Positions 20,946 to 32,143 of a DNA stretch of 52,287 bases are shown piece after piece; within the stretch, counting starts at the first letter, position 1; each line of letters opens with the position of its first letter. The position numbers were made by a program, and so were the translations under genes. Under the pieces are notes generated by a model that was given only the letters and a program-made list of their open reading frames with translations, searched no databases and was not told the origin of the DNA. Source of the DNA: Clostridiales bacterium (GTDB lineage Bacteria > Bacillota > Clostridia > Lachnospirales > Lachnospiraceae); contig JAAZDK010000158.1 in NCBI GenBank assembly GCA_012512855.1, positions 1 through 52,287 on the forward strand, read 5' to 3'.

Positions 20946-22181
20946 ATGAGCAAGGTTTTAGTGGTGGGGGGCGGAGCGGCAGGAATGATGGCGGCAATTG
21001 CAGCCGCCAGAAATGGTCATTATGTTTGCTTGCTGGAGAAGAATGAAAAGCTGGGAAAAAAGCTTTATATTACCGGAAAGGGCAGATGCAATCTTACCAA
21101 TGCCTGTGATCGGAATACATTCTTTTCTCAGGTGGTAAGCAACCCCAAGTTTTTATATAAGGCCTTCAGCACTTTTGACAATATGGCGGTCATGGACTTT
21201 TTCGAAGAGCTGGGTCTCCCCTTAAAAACCGAAAGGGGAATGAGGGTTTTTCCTGCATCGGACAAATCCTCAGATGTAATAGCTGCCCTGAGGCGTGAAC
21301 TGGAGCGAAGAGGAGTAGAGATCAGATATAATAGTACGGTATCTGAAATAATAATAAAGGATAATGCCTTTTTTGGTCTGAGGATAAAAGGCATGACAGA
21401 TATCCTGAGAGGTGATGCCGTAATTATTGCCACCGGAGGCCTGTCATATCCCTTAACCGGTTCAAACGGTGACGGCCTGAACTTTGCCAGAGCCATGGGG
21501 CACACCATAACAGATTTGCATCCATCCCTGGTTCCGCTTCATACGAAGGAGGATTTTGTAAAGGATTTAATGGGGCTGTCCCTGAAAAATATAAAAATTA
21601 CAGTTTTTGCAGGCAATAAAATAATATATAATGATTTTGGAGAAATGCTCTTTACCCATTTTGGAGTAAGCGGTCCGGTTATACTGAGTGCCAGCAGCTA
21701 TATTATACCCTATCTTAATAAACAGGAGCCAATAATTCTTTCGATTGACTTAAAGCCGGCCCTGACCCTTGAGCAGCTTGATGCAAGAATTCTGAGAGAC
21801 TTTGAGGAATTTAAAAACAAGCAGTTTAAGAATTCTCTGGACCATCTATTGCCAAATAAGATGATTGATGTTATCATTCGACTTAGCGGTATAGACCCCT
21901 GTAAAAAGGTCAATTCCATAACCAGACAGGAGCGCAAAAAGCTGCTTGAGCTGTTGAAAAATTTTTCACTTGAAATAAGCGGACTTAGCGACTACAGCCA
22001 GGCTGTTATAACCAGGGGAGGCGTAAGCATAAAGGAAGTCAATCCCTCCACAATGGAATCAAAGCTGGTCAGGGGTGTATATTTTGCCGGAGAGGTTCTG
22101 GATCTTGATGCCCTGACAGGAGGCTTCAACCTGCAGATAGCCTGGTCAACCGGTTATCAGGCGGGTATTTCGGTAGATTAA
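20946..22181 (+). CDS. NAD(P)/FAD-dependent oxidoreductase (HI0933/BaiN family)
   Basis: VVGGGAAGMMAAIAAARNG, KLGKKLYITGKGRCNLTNAC, YFAGEVLDLDALTGGFNLQIAWSTG. Confidence 0.92.
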   Translation: MSKVLVVGGGAAGMMAAIAAARNGHYVCLLEKNEKLGKKLYITGKGRCNLTNACDRNTFFSQVVSNPKFLYKAFSTFDNMAVMDFFEELGLPLKTERGMRVFPASDKSSDVIAALRRELERRGVEIRYNSTVSEIIIKDNAFFGLRIKGMTDILRGDAVIIATGGLSYPLTGSNGDGLNFARAMGHTITDLHPSLVPLHTKEDFVKDLMGLSLKNIKITVFAGNKIIYNDFGEMLFTHFGVSGPVILSASSYIIPYLNKQEPIILSIDLKPALTLEQLDARILRDFEEFKNKQFKNSLDHLLPNKMIDVIIRLSGIDPCKKVNSITRQERKKLLELLKNFSLEISGLSDYSQAVITRGGVSIKEVNPSTMESKLVRGVYFAGEVLDLDALTGGFNLQIAWSTGYQAGISVD

Positions 22182-22281
22182 AGTGAATATAAAAACCGGA
22201 TTTATCCGTCATCTGTTATTTATTATATTAGCTATTTCTAAAAAGCATTTATAATTTTTTAGGAAAGGGACGGTTCAGTAA

Positions 22282-22956
22282 ATGTCTTATTTCAGCATAG
22301 CAATCGACGGACCTGCAGGTGCGGGAAAAAGCACCATAGCGAAGCAGATTGCCAGGAGGCTTGGATTTATATATGTTGACACCGGCGCAATGTATCGGGC
22401 AATGGCTCTTTATTTCTTACGCAGGCAGATAGATGCCAGTGATAACGAAAATATCGAAAAGCATTGTGATGGGATCAATATTACGATTGAATATATGGAT
22501 GGAGAACAGATAGTGCTGCTGAACGGGGAAAATGTCAACGGCCTTATCCGCACCGAAGAAGTAGGCAATATGGCAAGCGCCGTTTCGGTTAACAAAACAG
22601 TAAGACTTAAGCTGGTGGAGCTTCAAAGGCAGCTGGCAAGAAAGAATAATGTAATAATGGATGGAAGAGATATCGGAACCTATGTGCTGCCGGATGCAGA
22701 TTTAAAGATTTATCTTACCGCCAGCAGTAAGGTACGGGCTATGAGACGGTATAAGGAGCTGAAGGAAAAGGGTATAGAGGCCGATATTACAATTATAGAG
22801 CAGGATATCATTGAACGTGACAGGCGGGATATGAACAGGGAATTTGCTCCCTTGCGTCAGGCGGAGGATGCAATTTATCTGGACAGCTCGGATATGGCCA
22901 TAGATGAGGTTGTTGATTATATTATTGGGCTTTATAATAATAAAAAGGATAACTGA
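22282..22956 (+). CDS. cmk: cytidylate kinase
   Basis: AIDGPAGAGKSTIAKQIARRLGFIYVDTGAMYRA; DGRDIGTYVLPDA. Confidence 0.95.
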   Translation: MSYFSIAIDGPAGAGKSTIAKQIARRLGFIYVDTGAMYRAMALYFLRRQIDASDNENIEKHCDGINITIEYMDGEQIVLLNGENVNGLIRTEEVGNMASAVSVNKTVRLKLVELQRQLARKNNVIMDGRDIGTYVLPDADLKIYLTASSKVRAMRRYKELKEKGIEADITIIEQDIIERDRRDMNREFAPLRQAEDAIYLDSSDMAIDEVVDYIIGLYNNKKDN

Positions 22957-23057
22957 TTTATTTTATCAATTTAAATTATGCCACAGCTTTGATTGTGAAT
23001 TTTCTATATTCTTTAAGTTATTGAATATTCAAATATAATATAAAGAGGGTTTTAGCT

Positions 23058-25001
23058 TTGAAAATAACAATAGCCAAAAGCGCAGGCTTCTGCTTTGGTG
23101 TTAAGAGGGCCGTTGATACGGTTTATAAGGAAATAGAAGCAGGAAAAAATGTTTACACCTACGGACCGATAATTCATAATAATGAAGTGGTGTCCGATTT
23201 AGCTGACAAGGGTGTGCTTGTTGTCAATTCCCTTGAAGAATTAAATACTTTGCCTGAGGGAACAATAATCATACGTTCCCATGGAGTTTCAAAAAATATT
23301 TTAGATGAGCTTTCGGCTTTAGGACACAAAATTGTAGATGCTACCTGTCCATATGTGAAAAAAATTCATAAGGCGGTAATGGAAAACAGCAGTGCGGGAC
23401 AACATATCATAATAATAGGCAACAGCAAACACCCTGAGGTTGAAGGTATTGTAGGCTGGTGTGTCGGCCCGGCCGGCTGCAGCATAATTGAGAGTGAAGA
23501 GGATGCCCGAAAGCTTGATTTGCCTGTAAATACAAGGCTTTGCATAGTTGCCCAGACGACATATAATTACAAGAAATTTCAAGAATTAGTTGAAATTATA
23601 GAAAAAAAGGGTTATGATATATTTGTTTTAAACACAATTTGCAAGGCCACAGAAGAAAGACAATTGGAAGCATATGAACTGGCAAGAAAGTCGGATGCGA
23701 TGATTGTAATAGGTGGAAGCGATAGCTCAAATACCGGAAAGCTATATGAAATCTGCAAAAATGAATGTGAAAATACTTACTATATACAAACAGTCGATGA
23801 CTTGGATTTAATGAAAATTAAATCTTATCATAATGTAGGTATTACAGCAGGGGCTTCGACCCCAAACAATATTATCAAGGAGGTCTATACCGCAATGAGC
23901 GAAAAAAGCTTTGAGCAATTATTAGAAGAAGAAAAGGTGATTGAAATAAACAACGGTGACGTTGTGGAAGGAACTGTTTTGCTTGTAAAAGAAGATGAAG
24001 TCATCTTGGATATAGGTTACAAGTCGGAAGGTGTTATCACCAGGAATGAGTTTACCAATACACCTAATGCCGATTTAAGGACCATGGTAAAGGTTGGCGA
24101 TGTCATTCAGGCAAAGGTTCTTAAGGCAAATGACGGAGAGGGTCAGGTTGCTTTAACCTATAAGAGGCTTGCTGCAGAAAGAATCAACAAAAAGCTTGAA
24201 GAAGCTTTTAAGAACCATGAGATTTTATCCGGCAAGGTAGCTGCTGTACTTAATGGCGGACTTAGTGTGCTTATAGATGAAGCAAAGGTATTCATTCCTG
24301 CAAGTCTTGTTTCAGATACCTATGAAAGGGATCTTGGCAAGTACCAGGGAGAGACAATTGAATTTGTAATTACTGAGTTCAATCCTAAAAAGAGAAGGAT
24401 TATTGGTGACCGTAAGCAGCTTATAGTTGCTAAGAAGGAAGCTATGAAGAAGGAGCTGATGGAGAAGATCCAGGTTGGCATGACTATAGAGGGCACCGTT
24501 AAGAATATTACCGATTTTGGTGTATTTATCGATCTGGGCGGCGCTGACGGTCTGCTTCATATTTCCGAAATGTCATGGGGCAGGGTGGAAAATCCCAAGA
24601 AGCTGTTCAAGGTAGGAGACAAAGTAAAATCCTTTATTAAGGATATACAGGGCGATAAAATTGCTCTCAGCATGAAGTTTGAGGAGACAAATCCCTGGAA
24701 CAATGCCGATGCCAAATATGCTGTTGGCAATATCGTAACGGGTAAGGTTGCCCGTATGACTGATTTCGGTGCATTTATCGAGCTGGAGCCCGGTATTGAT
24801 GCCCTTCTGCATGTTTCCCAGATTTCAAGGGAGCATGTTGACAAGCCTGCTGATGTCCTGAAAATTGGTCAGGAAATTACAGCCAAGGTTGTTGAATTAA
24901 ACAAGGAAGAGAAAAAGATCAGCTTAAGCATTAAGGCAATGACAGCCCCAGAACCGGTCCAGGAAGAGAAGGCTGAGGAAACAGAAGCAACTAATGAATA
25001 A
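23058..25001 (+). CDS. ispH: IspH (HMBPP reductase) fused to S1 domains (ribosomal protein S1-like)
   Basis: N-terminal KITIAKSAGFCFGVKRAVDTV and VDATCPYVKKIHKAV; C-terminal four S1 repeats (e.g. GTVKNITDFGVFIDLGGADGLLHISEMSW). Confidence 0.93.
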   Translation: MKITIAKSAGFCFGVKRAVDTVYKEIEAGKNVYTYGPIIHNNEVVSDLADKGVLVVNSLEELNTLPEGTIIIRSHGVSKNILDELSALGHKIVDATCPYVKKIHKAVMENSSAGQHIIIIGNSKHPEVEGIVGWCVGPAGCSIIESEEDARKLDLPVNTRLCIVAQTTYNYKKFQELVEIIEKKGYDIFVLNTICKATEERQLEAYELARKSDAMIVIGGSDSSNTGKLYEICKNECENTYYIQTVDDLDLMKIKSYHNVGITAGASTPNNIIKEVYTAMSEKSFEQLLEEEKVIEINNGDVVEGTVLLVKEDEVILDIGYKSEGVITRNEFTNTPNADLRTMVKVGDVIQAKVLKANDGEGQVALTYKRLAAERINKKLEEAFKNHEILSGKVAAVLNGGLSVLIDEAKVFIPASLVSDTYERDLGKYQGETIEFVITEFNPKKRRIIGDRKQLIVAKKEAMKKELMEKIQVGMTIEGTVKNITDFGVFIDLGGADGLLHISEMSWGRVENPKKLFKVGDKVKSFIKDIQGDKIALSMKFEETNPWNNADAKYAVGNIVTGKVARMTDFGAFIELEPGIDALLHVSQISREHVDKPADVLKIGQEITAKVVELNKEEKKISLSIKAMTAPEPVQEEKAEETEATNE

Positions 25002-25046
25002 CTAAAACAACTTAAGCAAAAATACAGATGATAAGGGAGATTGGCT

Positions 25047-25826
25047 GTGCTAGGCAGTTATGAAAGCTTCAAGGAAGCCGTTTTCAGTTTAACCGGAATA
25101 GATCTGAATTCCTATAAGGAACGACAGATGAAGCGACGTATCGAAGCTTTGATTACAAAAAATGGAATTGCTTCGTATGCAGATTATGCATTTTTATTGA
25201 AGCATAACAAGAGCATGCTGGATGAGTTTGTGAATTATATTACCATCAATGTCTCTGAATTTTATCGTAATCCTGAGCAGTGGCATGTTCTTGAGAGAGA
25301 GGTTATTCCATATCTTATAGATCGCTTTGGCAAGGATTTGAAGATTTGGAGTGCGGCCTGCTCGACAGGTGATGAACCTTATTCATTGGTAATGCTTTTG
25401 TCTAAGTTTCTTCCTCTGAACAGAATTAAGATAATAGCTACCGATATAGACAAAAATGTGCTGCATAAGGCTGAATTGGGAATATATAACGTCAAAAGCC
25501 TTAAGGATCTTCCACAGGAATTTGTCGATAAGTATTTTATTAAGCTGAATGATAAGTCATATCAGATAACTCCGGCAGTAAAGGAATGTGTAAGCTTCAG
25601 GCAGCATGATCTGTTGAAGGATATATATCCGGACAATTGTGATTTGATTGTATGTCGAAATGTATTGATTTATTTTACAGATGAAGCAAAGAGCAAGGTA
25701 TATTCGAAATTCCATAGTGCATTGAAGAAGGATGGGCTATTGTTTGTCGGAAGTACAGAGCAAATAATGCAGGCAGCTCAAATTGGATATGTCGGATTTA
25801 AACCCTTCTTTTACAGAAAAGCATGA
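25047..25826 (+). CDS. cheR: CheR-type protein-glutamate O-methyltransferase (start GTG 25047 or TTG 25041)
   Basis: CheR-N helices plus IWSAACSTGDEPYSLVMLL and CDLIVCRNVLIYFTDEAKSKVY. Confidence 0.9.
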   Translation: MLGSYESFKEAVFSLTGIDLNSYKERQMKRRIEALITKNGIASYADYAFLLKHNKSMLDEFVNYITINVSEFYRNPEQWHVLEREVIPYLIDRFGKDLKIWSAACSTGDEPYSLVMLLSKFLPLNRIKIIATDIDKNVLHKAELGIYNVKSLKDLPQEFVDKYFIKLNDKSYQITPAVKECVSFRQHDLLKDIYPDNCDLIVCRNVLIYFTDEAKSKVYSKFHSALKKDGLLFVGSTEQIMQAAQIGYVGFKPFFYRKA

Positions 25827-26131
25827 CCTTAGGGAACTGTTGTATAATTCAAAACGGACATATAGGGTATTTCCATCAGCAATTGATGTAAATTTCGTCT
25901 ATTGTCGTTTGATAATTCAACAGTTCCTTTTGTCCGAAGATAGGCAGATCCTGTCTTGAATATAAAGTAATGCACTTTCATGGACGGATTTGAATTAAGC
26001 TAATCTGTCAATTATTGAACTATGGGACAGAAAAAATATGGTTGATTTTTATAATGATATCTTGTATATTGTTCTATATATTTATAGTTACTACCTACGT
26101 AAGCCAGAAAGCATGGAGGATATTACCGTTT

Positions 26132-27145
26132 ATGATTACTGTTGCGGTTGATGCAATGGGAGGAGATAATGCTCCTTCCGAAATAATTAAAGGAGCCCTG
26201 CTGGCAACCCAGGAAAAAAATGATATAAAGGTTGTATTAACAGGTGATGAAAATGTCATAGCCGGAATTTTGTCTGAGTATAATTATGACAAGAACCGAA
26301 TAACTGTTGTTCATGCCCCGGAGGTAATCAGCAATAATGAGGCACCGGTTATGGCCATCAGAAGAAAAAAGGACTCATCGATAGTAGTGGCTTTGAACAT
26401 GGTAAAAAGGGGTGAAGCCGATGCTTTTGTATCTGCCGGAAGTACAGGTGCTGTACTGGCAGGCGGCCAGCTTATAGTAGGTCGTATTAATGGTGTCGAA
26501 AGACCTCCGTTAGCCCCTCTGATACCTACCTTGAAGGGGGTATCCTTGCTGGTGGACTGTGGTGCGAATGTTGATGCAAGACCTTCCCATCTGGTTCAAT
26601 TTGCCCAAATGGGATCCATATATATGGAAAATGTGGTGGGAATCAAAAATCCGCGTGTTGCTATTGTTAATATAGGAGCAGAAGAGGAAAAAGGTAATCA
26701 GCTGGTAAAGGATACATTTCCCCTGCTGAAAAGCTGTCCGGGTATAAACTTTGTGGGCAGCATAGAGGCAAGGGATATTCCTTACGGAGAGGCAGACGTA
26801 TTGGTCTGTGAGGCATTTGTTGGGAATGTTATTTTAAAGCTGTATGAGGGGCTTGGTTCTGCGCTGATATCCAAGATCAAAGGCGGCCTGATGAGCTCAT
26901 TTAAGGCTAAGATTGGTGCCTTGCTTTGCAAGAGTGCTTTGAAGGAAACGCTTAAGGATTTTGATTCCTCAAAATATGGTGGAGCGCCGCTGTTAGGTTT
27001 GAAGGGATTGGTTGTAAAAACCCATGGAAATTCCAAAAGTGTGGAGGTTAAGAATTCCATTATTCAGTGTGTAACATTCACTGAGCAAAAAATAAATGAA
27101 AAAATCCAGAATAATCTTTATCAGAACAATGAAAAAACTATATAA
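26132..27145 (+). CDS. plsX: phosphate acyltransferase
   Basis: MITVAVDAMGGDNAPSEIIKGA; SAGSTGAVLAGG; start trimmed to ATG 26132. Confidence 0.95.
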   Translation: MITVAVDAMGGDNAPSEIIKGALLATQEKNDIKVVLTGDENVIAGILSEYNYDKNRITVVHAPEVISNNEAPVMAIRRKKDSSIVVALNMVKRGEADAFVSAGSTGAVLAGGQLIVGRINGVERPPLAPLIPTLKGVSLLVDCGANVDARPSHLVQFAQMGSIYMENVVGIKNPRVAIVNIGAEEEKGNQLVKDTFPLLKSCPGINFVGSIEARDIPYGEADVLVCEAFVGNVILKLYEGLGSALISKIKGGLMSSFKAKIGALLCKSALKETLKDFDSSKYGGAPLLGLKGLVVKTHGNSKSVEVKNSIIQCVTFTEQKINEKIQNNLYQNNEKTI

Positions 27146-27160
27146 AGAAGGGTGAATATT

Positions 27161-27394
27161 ATGGAATTTGAAAAACTGCAAAAAATTATAAGTGAAGTAC
27201 TTAACGTCGGAGAAGATGAAATCACAATGGATACTACTTTTGTTGATGATCTTGGTGCTGACTCTCTTGATATTTTCCAAATCATCATGGGTATTGAAGA
27301 GGAATTCGATATCGAGATTGCTAATGAAGATGCTGAGAATATAGTTACTGTAGGAGATGCGGTAGAACAGATCAAAAAGGCTCTTAACTCCTAA
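27161..27394 (+). CDS. acpP: acyl carrier protein
   Basis: FVDDLGADSLDIFQIIMGIEEEFDIEI phosphopantetheine motif (DSLD). Confidence 0.97.
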   Translation: MEFEKLQKIISEVLNVGEDEITMDTTFVDDLGADSLDIFQIIMGIEEEFDIEIANEDAENIVTVGDAVEQIKKALNS

Positions 27395-27500
27395 TAAACG
27401 TATATTTTGCTTCCGGTTAATCTGGTAGTTCTTAATGGGTGGTTTTTTTTGTACAAGACCCGCAGGTACGATAATAATGCTATAATATTTATTAAAGCAT

Positions 27501-27541
27501 GAAAGCCCTTATGATAAGGTCCACCTTATTAAGGGCTTTTC
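27501..27541 (+). terminator. intrinsic terminator after acpP
   Basis: GAAAGCCCTTATGATAAGGTCCACCTTATTAAGGGCTTTT. Confidence 0.8.
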
Positions 27542-27697
27542 ATATAATGCCTGTATTGCCACAGGAATGAAGCATCCTGCCATTTATAATTAATATGCCG
27601 AATGCGCACCTGCCGGTTATTTGTCGGATCAGCTTAACTTAGGCATCCCAAACTGTTGCTACATAATCCGCTGTATATAGAAAGGCATGGTATTGTT

Positions 27698-28405
27698 ATG
27701 AAAACAGACAAATTAACTGATGATAAATTATTATCATTGGAAGAAAAAATCAATTATCATTTTTCAAATCCTGACTTGCTATTTAATGCATTGACCCACA
27801 GCTCCTATGCAAACGAAATGAAGCTTGACAAATCAAAAAATAATGAAAGGCTTGAATTTTTAGGAGATGCGGTTCTGGAGCTGGTGACCAGTGAATATGT
27901 TTATCAGGAATATGCCACTCTCAATGAAGGAGAACTGACAAAGCTTCGTGCAAGTATTGTATGTGAGCAAAATCTCTCCTTCTGCGCACGGCAGCTTCAG
28001 CTGGGACAATATCTGCTTCTTGGCAAGGGAGAAGATATAACAGGTGGCAGGGAGCGCGACTCCATCCTTTCCGATGTACTGGAGGCCCTTATAGGCGCTA
28101 TATATCTGGACGGTGGTTTTACTAATGCAAAAGAGTTTATCAGAAGCTTTATCCTGGCGGATCTGAACCATAAGGAGCTCTTTTTCGATAGCAAAACTAT
28201 CTTGCAGGAAATAGTGCAGAACGACAGCAGCAAGCAGAAGCTGCGCTATAAGCTGATATCCGAGGAGGGGCCTGATCATAACAAGACATTTACCGTAGCC
28301 GTTTGCATCGGCAATGATGAATTGGGTGTCGGAAGCGGAAAGACCAAAAAGGCGGCAGAACAGGAGGCGGCTTATCAGGCTCTGAAGAAAATGAAAAAGA
28401 AATGA
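27698..28405 (+). CDS. rnc: ribonuclease III
   Basis: NERLEFLGDAVLELVTSEY; C-terminal dsRBD GSGKTKKAAEQEAAYQALKKM. Confidence 0.96.
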   Translation: MKTDKLTDDKLLSLEEKINYHFSNPDLLFNALTHSSYANEMKLDKSKNNERLEFLGDAVLELVTSEYVYQEYATLNEGELTKLRASIVCEQNLSFCARQLQLGQYLLLGKGEDITGGRERDSILSDVLEALIGAIYLDGGFTNAKEFIRSFILADLNHKELFFDSKTILQEIVQNDSSKQKLRYKLISEEGPDHNKTFTVAVCIGNDELGVGSGKTKKAAEQEAAYQALKKMKKK

Positions 28406-28448
28406 TATGACCTTAATAGCTACTATAAGAGAAGATGGGAGACTGTAA

Positions 28449-31400
28449 ATGTATCTGAAAAGTATTGAAGTGCATGGCTTTAAGTCATTTGCCAATAAAA
28501 TCACTCTGCAATTTCATGACGGAATTACAGGAATTGTAGGACCCAACGGAAGCGGCAAAAGTAATGTTGCGGATGCGGTGCGCTGGGTTTTGGGTGAGCA
28601 AAGCGCCAAGCAGCTCAGAGGATCAAAGATGGAGGATGTTATATTCTCCGGCACCCAGACCAGAAAGCCCCTCAGCTATGCCTATGTATCCTTAACCATG
28701 GATAATTCGGACCACAAGCTGCCTATAGATTATGAGGAAGTGACGGTAACCAGGCGGGTATATCGCTCCGGTGAAAGCGAATATCTTATTAACGGCTCAG
28801 TTTGCCGTCTTAAGGATATAAATGAGCTTTTCCTTGATACCGGTATCGGAAAGGAAGGCTATTCAATAATTGGTCAGGGACAGATTGACAAAATACTCAG
28901 CTCCAAGCCGGAGGATCGACGTGAGCTCTTTGATGAGGCGGCTGGTATTGTAAAATATAAACGGAGAAAAAGTGAAGCTGAAAAAAATCTTGAGGAAGAA
29001 AGACTCAATTTATCACGTGTAAGTGATATTATCAGGGAAATTGAAAATCAGCTGGCTCCATTGGAAAAGCAATCAGCGGTCGCAAAGGTTTATCTGAAGC
29101 TTAAGGAGGAGCTTAAAGGGCTTGAGATAAGCCAGTTTCTAATGGAATATGACAAGCTGCAGGCATCCATGACGGAGCTGGATGAAAAAATAAGGATTGC
29201 CACTGCAGATTTGGAAAGACACAATGCAGAATATGACAATACCAAGGAGGAATACCAGAGGCTGGAAGAGCAGCTGGAGGAAATAGACGCGGCCATAGAA
29301 GCCAATAAAAACAGTCTGAACCAGTTAAGGCTGGATACCGAAAAGGCTGAAGGTGAGATAAAGCTTTTACAGGAGCAGATTAGCTCAATTCTTCAGAATG
29401 ATGAATATGTTCGCAATAGGCTCGCTGTAAACTCAAAGGAAATTGAAGAAAAAAAGGCGCAGCAAAAAAAGCATGCCGACGTGATGGGAGCTATAGACGA
29501 CAAGATTGCAAGGGTAGACGATTTACTTACCCTTGCCCTTGATGCGCTTAGCAAAATCAGAAGCAATATCACGCAGTATTCAAAGGAAATTGAAGAATGC
29601 AACAACAGTATATTTGAGCAGCTTAATACAAATTCCGGCATAAAGAGCAACATGCAGCGATATGAGACTATGCTGGAGCAAAACAATATAAGAATAGCAG
29701 AGCTGAATCAAAAGCTTTTAAATATCAAAAGCGAGGCATGCGATTTTGATGAAGCAATTCTGGCTCTGCAAAAGGAGCTTGAAGAAATTGAAAAGCTTTT
29801 GCTTGAGCAAACAAAGGAAAGCAACCGATTGGATGAAGAAATAGCTGCCACCCAGGCCGAGATAGACAATATCAGTCAGGAATACAATACTGCTCAAGCT
29901 GAGTACCTGAGTGAAAAATCCCGGCTTGAAGCCCTGGTGAATCTGACAGAGCGGTATGAGGGATATGGCAACAGCATTAAAAAGGTAATGGAGCTGAAAG
30001 CAAGCACACCCGGAATTATAGGAGTTGTTGCTGATATCATCAAGGTGGATAAGGCTTATGAAACAGCTATTGAAACCGCACTGGGCTCATCAATCCAAAA
30101 TATAGTTACCGACAATGAAGCAACTGCCAAAAAGCTTATATCATACCTGAAGCAAAACAAGCTCGGCAGGGCTACCTTTCTCCCGTTAACCAACATAACA
30201 CCGGGACAGAGCCATATAAATGAAAAAATATTTAAGGAAAAAGGGGTTATCGGACCTGCATCCCGCCTGGTGGAGGCTAATGCTCAGTTTTCAGCATTAA
30301 TCGAATATCTGCTGGGAAGAATTATAGTAGCTGATCATATAGATAATGCAACCGCCCTGGCAAGAAAATATAACTTTAGCTTAAGAATAGTTACCCTCGA
30401 AGGGGAGCTTCTGACGCCGGGCGGAGCCATTTCCGGAGGAAGCTATAAAAATGCCAGCAATCTTTTAGGAAGACGCCGTGAAATAGAGGAATGTGAAGAA
30501 AAGGTTAACAGGCTCAAAAACAGAACCAATGATTTGTTCAGATTGAAGGAGGAAAAGAAGGAATATAAATCAAAGCTTAGAAACGACCTTGAAGTTCTAA
30601 AAAAGCAGCTGCAGGAAACTTATCTGAAGCAGAATACCGTTAAAATGAGCCTGGATCGGGAAATGTCAAGAAGGGATCAGGCAGAGGCTATAAGCAATGA
30701 ATATATCAGGGAGCTGCATGAAATAGAGCTTCAATCCGTTGAGCTGAAGAAGAATCTTAATAAGCTTAATGAAGAGCTTGAAGGAAACCTTCAGCTTAAC
30801 AAGGAAAGGGAGCATCATATAGAGGAGCTTTCAGGCCGGCTGGAGCAGGAGCGCATATCAGAGCAGACTGCATCCGATGAGGTTAACAGGCTGAAGATGG
30901 AGCTGTCAAATCTGGAGCAGAGCAAGCAATTTGAACTGGAAAATATTAGCCGAATTAAAAAGGACCTTGAACGTTTATATGAGGAGGAGGCTTCCCTGAA
31001 GGCGGATAGCAAAAGGGCCTTATCCCTGAAGGATGAAAAGGAGGAGGCTATCCGTATAACAAAGGAGGCAATAGAGGCTTATCACAAGGAAATTGCCCTG
31101 CTTGAGAAAAAAATAATCAGTCAGACATCTGATAAGGAACAGATTAACAGTAAATATAAGAGCTTTTTTGACAAGCGGGAGGAGCTGTCAAAGCTTATAA
31201 ACGAGCTGGACAAGGAAAGCTACCGCTTAAGCAGCCAGAGGGAGAAGCTCTCGGAGCAGTCCGATAGCCTGGTTAATTATATGTGGGAGGAATATGAGCT
31301 TACATACTCCGAGGCGGCAAAATATCCTGCCAAGGTAGAAATAAACCTGATACAGGCTAAAAAGCAAATATCCGAGCTCAGACAGAAGATAAAGGAACTG

Positions 31401-32009
31401 GGTGATGTTAATGTAAATGCCATTGAGGATTACAAAAAGCTTCTGGAGCGTTACGAATTCCTCAAGAACCAGAAGGAGGATTTGATTAAGTCGGAGGCTG
31501 CTCTGTTGGAGATTATCAATGATTTGGACAATGAGATGAGAATTCAGTTTGCTGAAAGATTCCAGGCAATCAATGAGCAATTTGACATAGTATTCAAGGA
31601 ACTGTTCGGCGGTGGAAAGGCAAGCCTTGAGCTAACCGACAGTGAGGACATACTTGAGGCCGGAATCCGCATTAATGCCCAGCCACCGGGTAAAAAGCTC
31701 CAGAATATTATTCAGCTTTCTGGTGGTGAAAAAGCATTAACCGCCATTTCCCTGTTATTTGCAATTCAAAATCTCAAGCCGTCGCCATTTTGCCTGCTGG
31801 ACGAGATAGAGGCTGCTCTTGATGATTCCAATGTCAAGCGCTTTGCCAATTATCTTCATAAGCTGTCAAAGGAAACACAGTTTATTATAATTACCCACAG
31901 AAGAGGAACCATGGCGGCTGCCGATGTACTCTATGGTATAACTATGCAGGAAAAGGGTGTATCAACCCTGGTATCTGTCAGCCTTATTGAGGATGAGCTG
32001 GATAAATAG
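28449..32009 (+). CDS. smc: chromosome segregation protein SMC
   Basis: [36 protein letters not shown]; coiled coils; hinge; [27 protein letters not shown]. Confidence 0.97.
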   Translation: MYLKSIEVHGFKSFANKITLQFHDGITGIVGPNGSGKSNVADAVRWVLGEQSAKQLRGSKMEDVIFSGTQTRKPLSYAYVSLTMDNSDHKLPIDYEEVTVTRRVYRSGESEYLINGSVCRLKDINELFLDTGIGKEGYSIIGQGQIDKILSSKPEDRRELFDEAAGIVKYKRRKSEAEKNLEEERLNLSRVSDIIREIENQLAPLEKQSAVAKVYLKLKEELKGLEISQFLMEYDKLQASMTELDEKIRIATADLERHNAEYDNTKEEYQRLEEQLEEIDAAIEANKNSLNQLRLDTEKAEGEIKLLQEQISSILQNDEYVRNRLAVNSKEIEEKKAQQKKHADVMGAIDDKIARVDDLLTLALDALSKIRSNITQYSKEIEECNNSIFEQLNTNSGIKSNMQRYETMLEQNNIRIAELNQKLLNIKSEACDFDEAILALQKELEEIEKLLLEQTKESNRLDEEIAATQAEIDNISQEYNTAQAEYLSEKSRLEALVNLTERYEGYGNSIKKVMELKASTPGIIGVVADIIKVDKAYETAIETALGSSIQNIVTDNEATAKKLISYLKQNKLGRATFLPLTNITPGQSHINEKIFKEKGVIGPASRLVEANAQFSALIEYLLGRIIVADHIDNATALARKYNFSLRIVTLEGELLTPGGAISGGSYKNASNLLGRRREIEECEEKVNRLKNRTNDLFRLKEEKKEYKSKLRNDLEVLKKQLQETYLKQNTVKMSLDREMSRRDQAEAISNEYIRELHEIELQSVELKKNLNKLNEELEGNLQLNKEREHHIEELSGRLEQERISEQTASDEVNRLKMELSNLEQSKQFELENISRIKKDLERLYEEEASLKADSKRALSLKDEKEEAIRITKEAIEAYHKEIALLEKKIISQTSDKEQINSKYKSFFDKREELSKLINELDKESYRLSSQREKLSEQSDSLVNYMWEEYELTYSEAAKYPAKVEINLIQAKKQISELRQKIKELGDVNVNAIEDYKKLLERYEFLKNQKEDLIKSEAALLEIINDLDNEMRIQFAERFQAINEQFDIVFKELFGGGKASLELTDSEDILEAGIRINAQPPGKKLQNIIQLSGGEKALTAISLLFAIQNLKPSPFCLLDEIEAALDDSNVKRFANYLHKLSKETQFIIITHRRGTMAAADVLYGITMQEKGVSTLVSVSLIEDELDK

Positions 32010-32143
32010 ACAAGGGTTTTTAGTATTGGCCTGAGGGAAATGATAAGATTTTAAGTGATTTAAAAGTTAAAAATTTATAAAATAGATCTTGTATTTTTAT
32101 AAATTTGTATTAATATTAATTGATATATGATGTGGAGGAAATT

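Noticed and set aside
23058-25001. IspH-S1 fusion as a novelty
   Set aside because: This fusion is known in Clostridia; annotated but not claimed as new.
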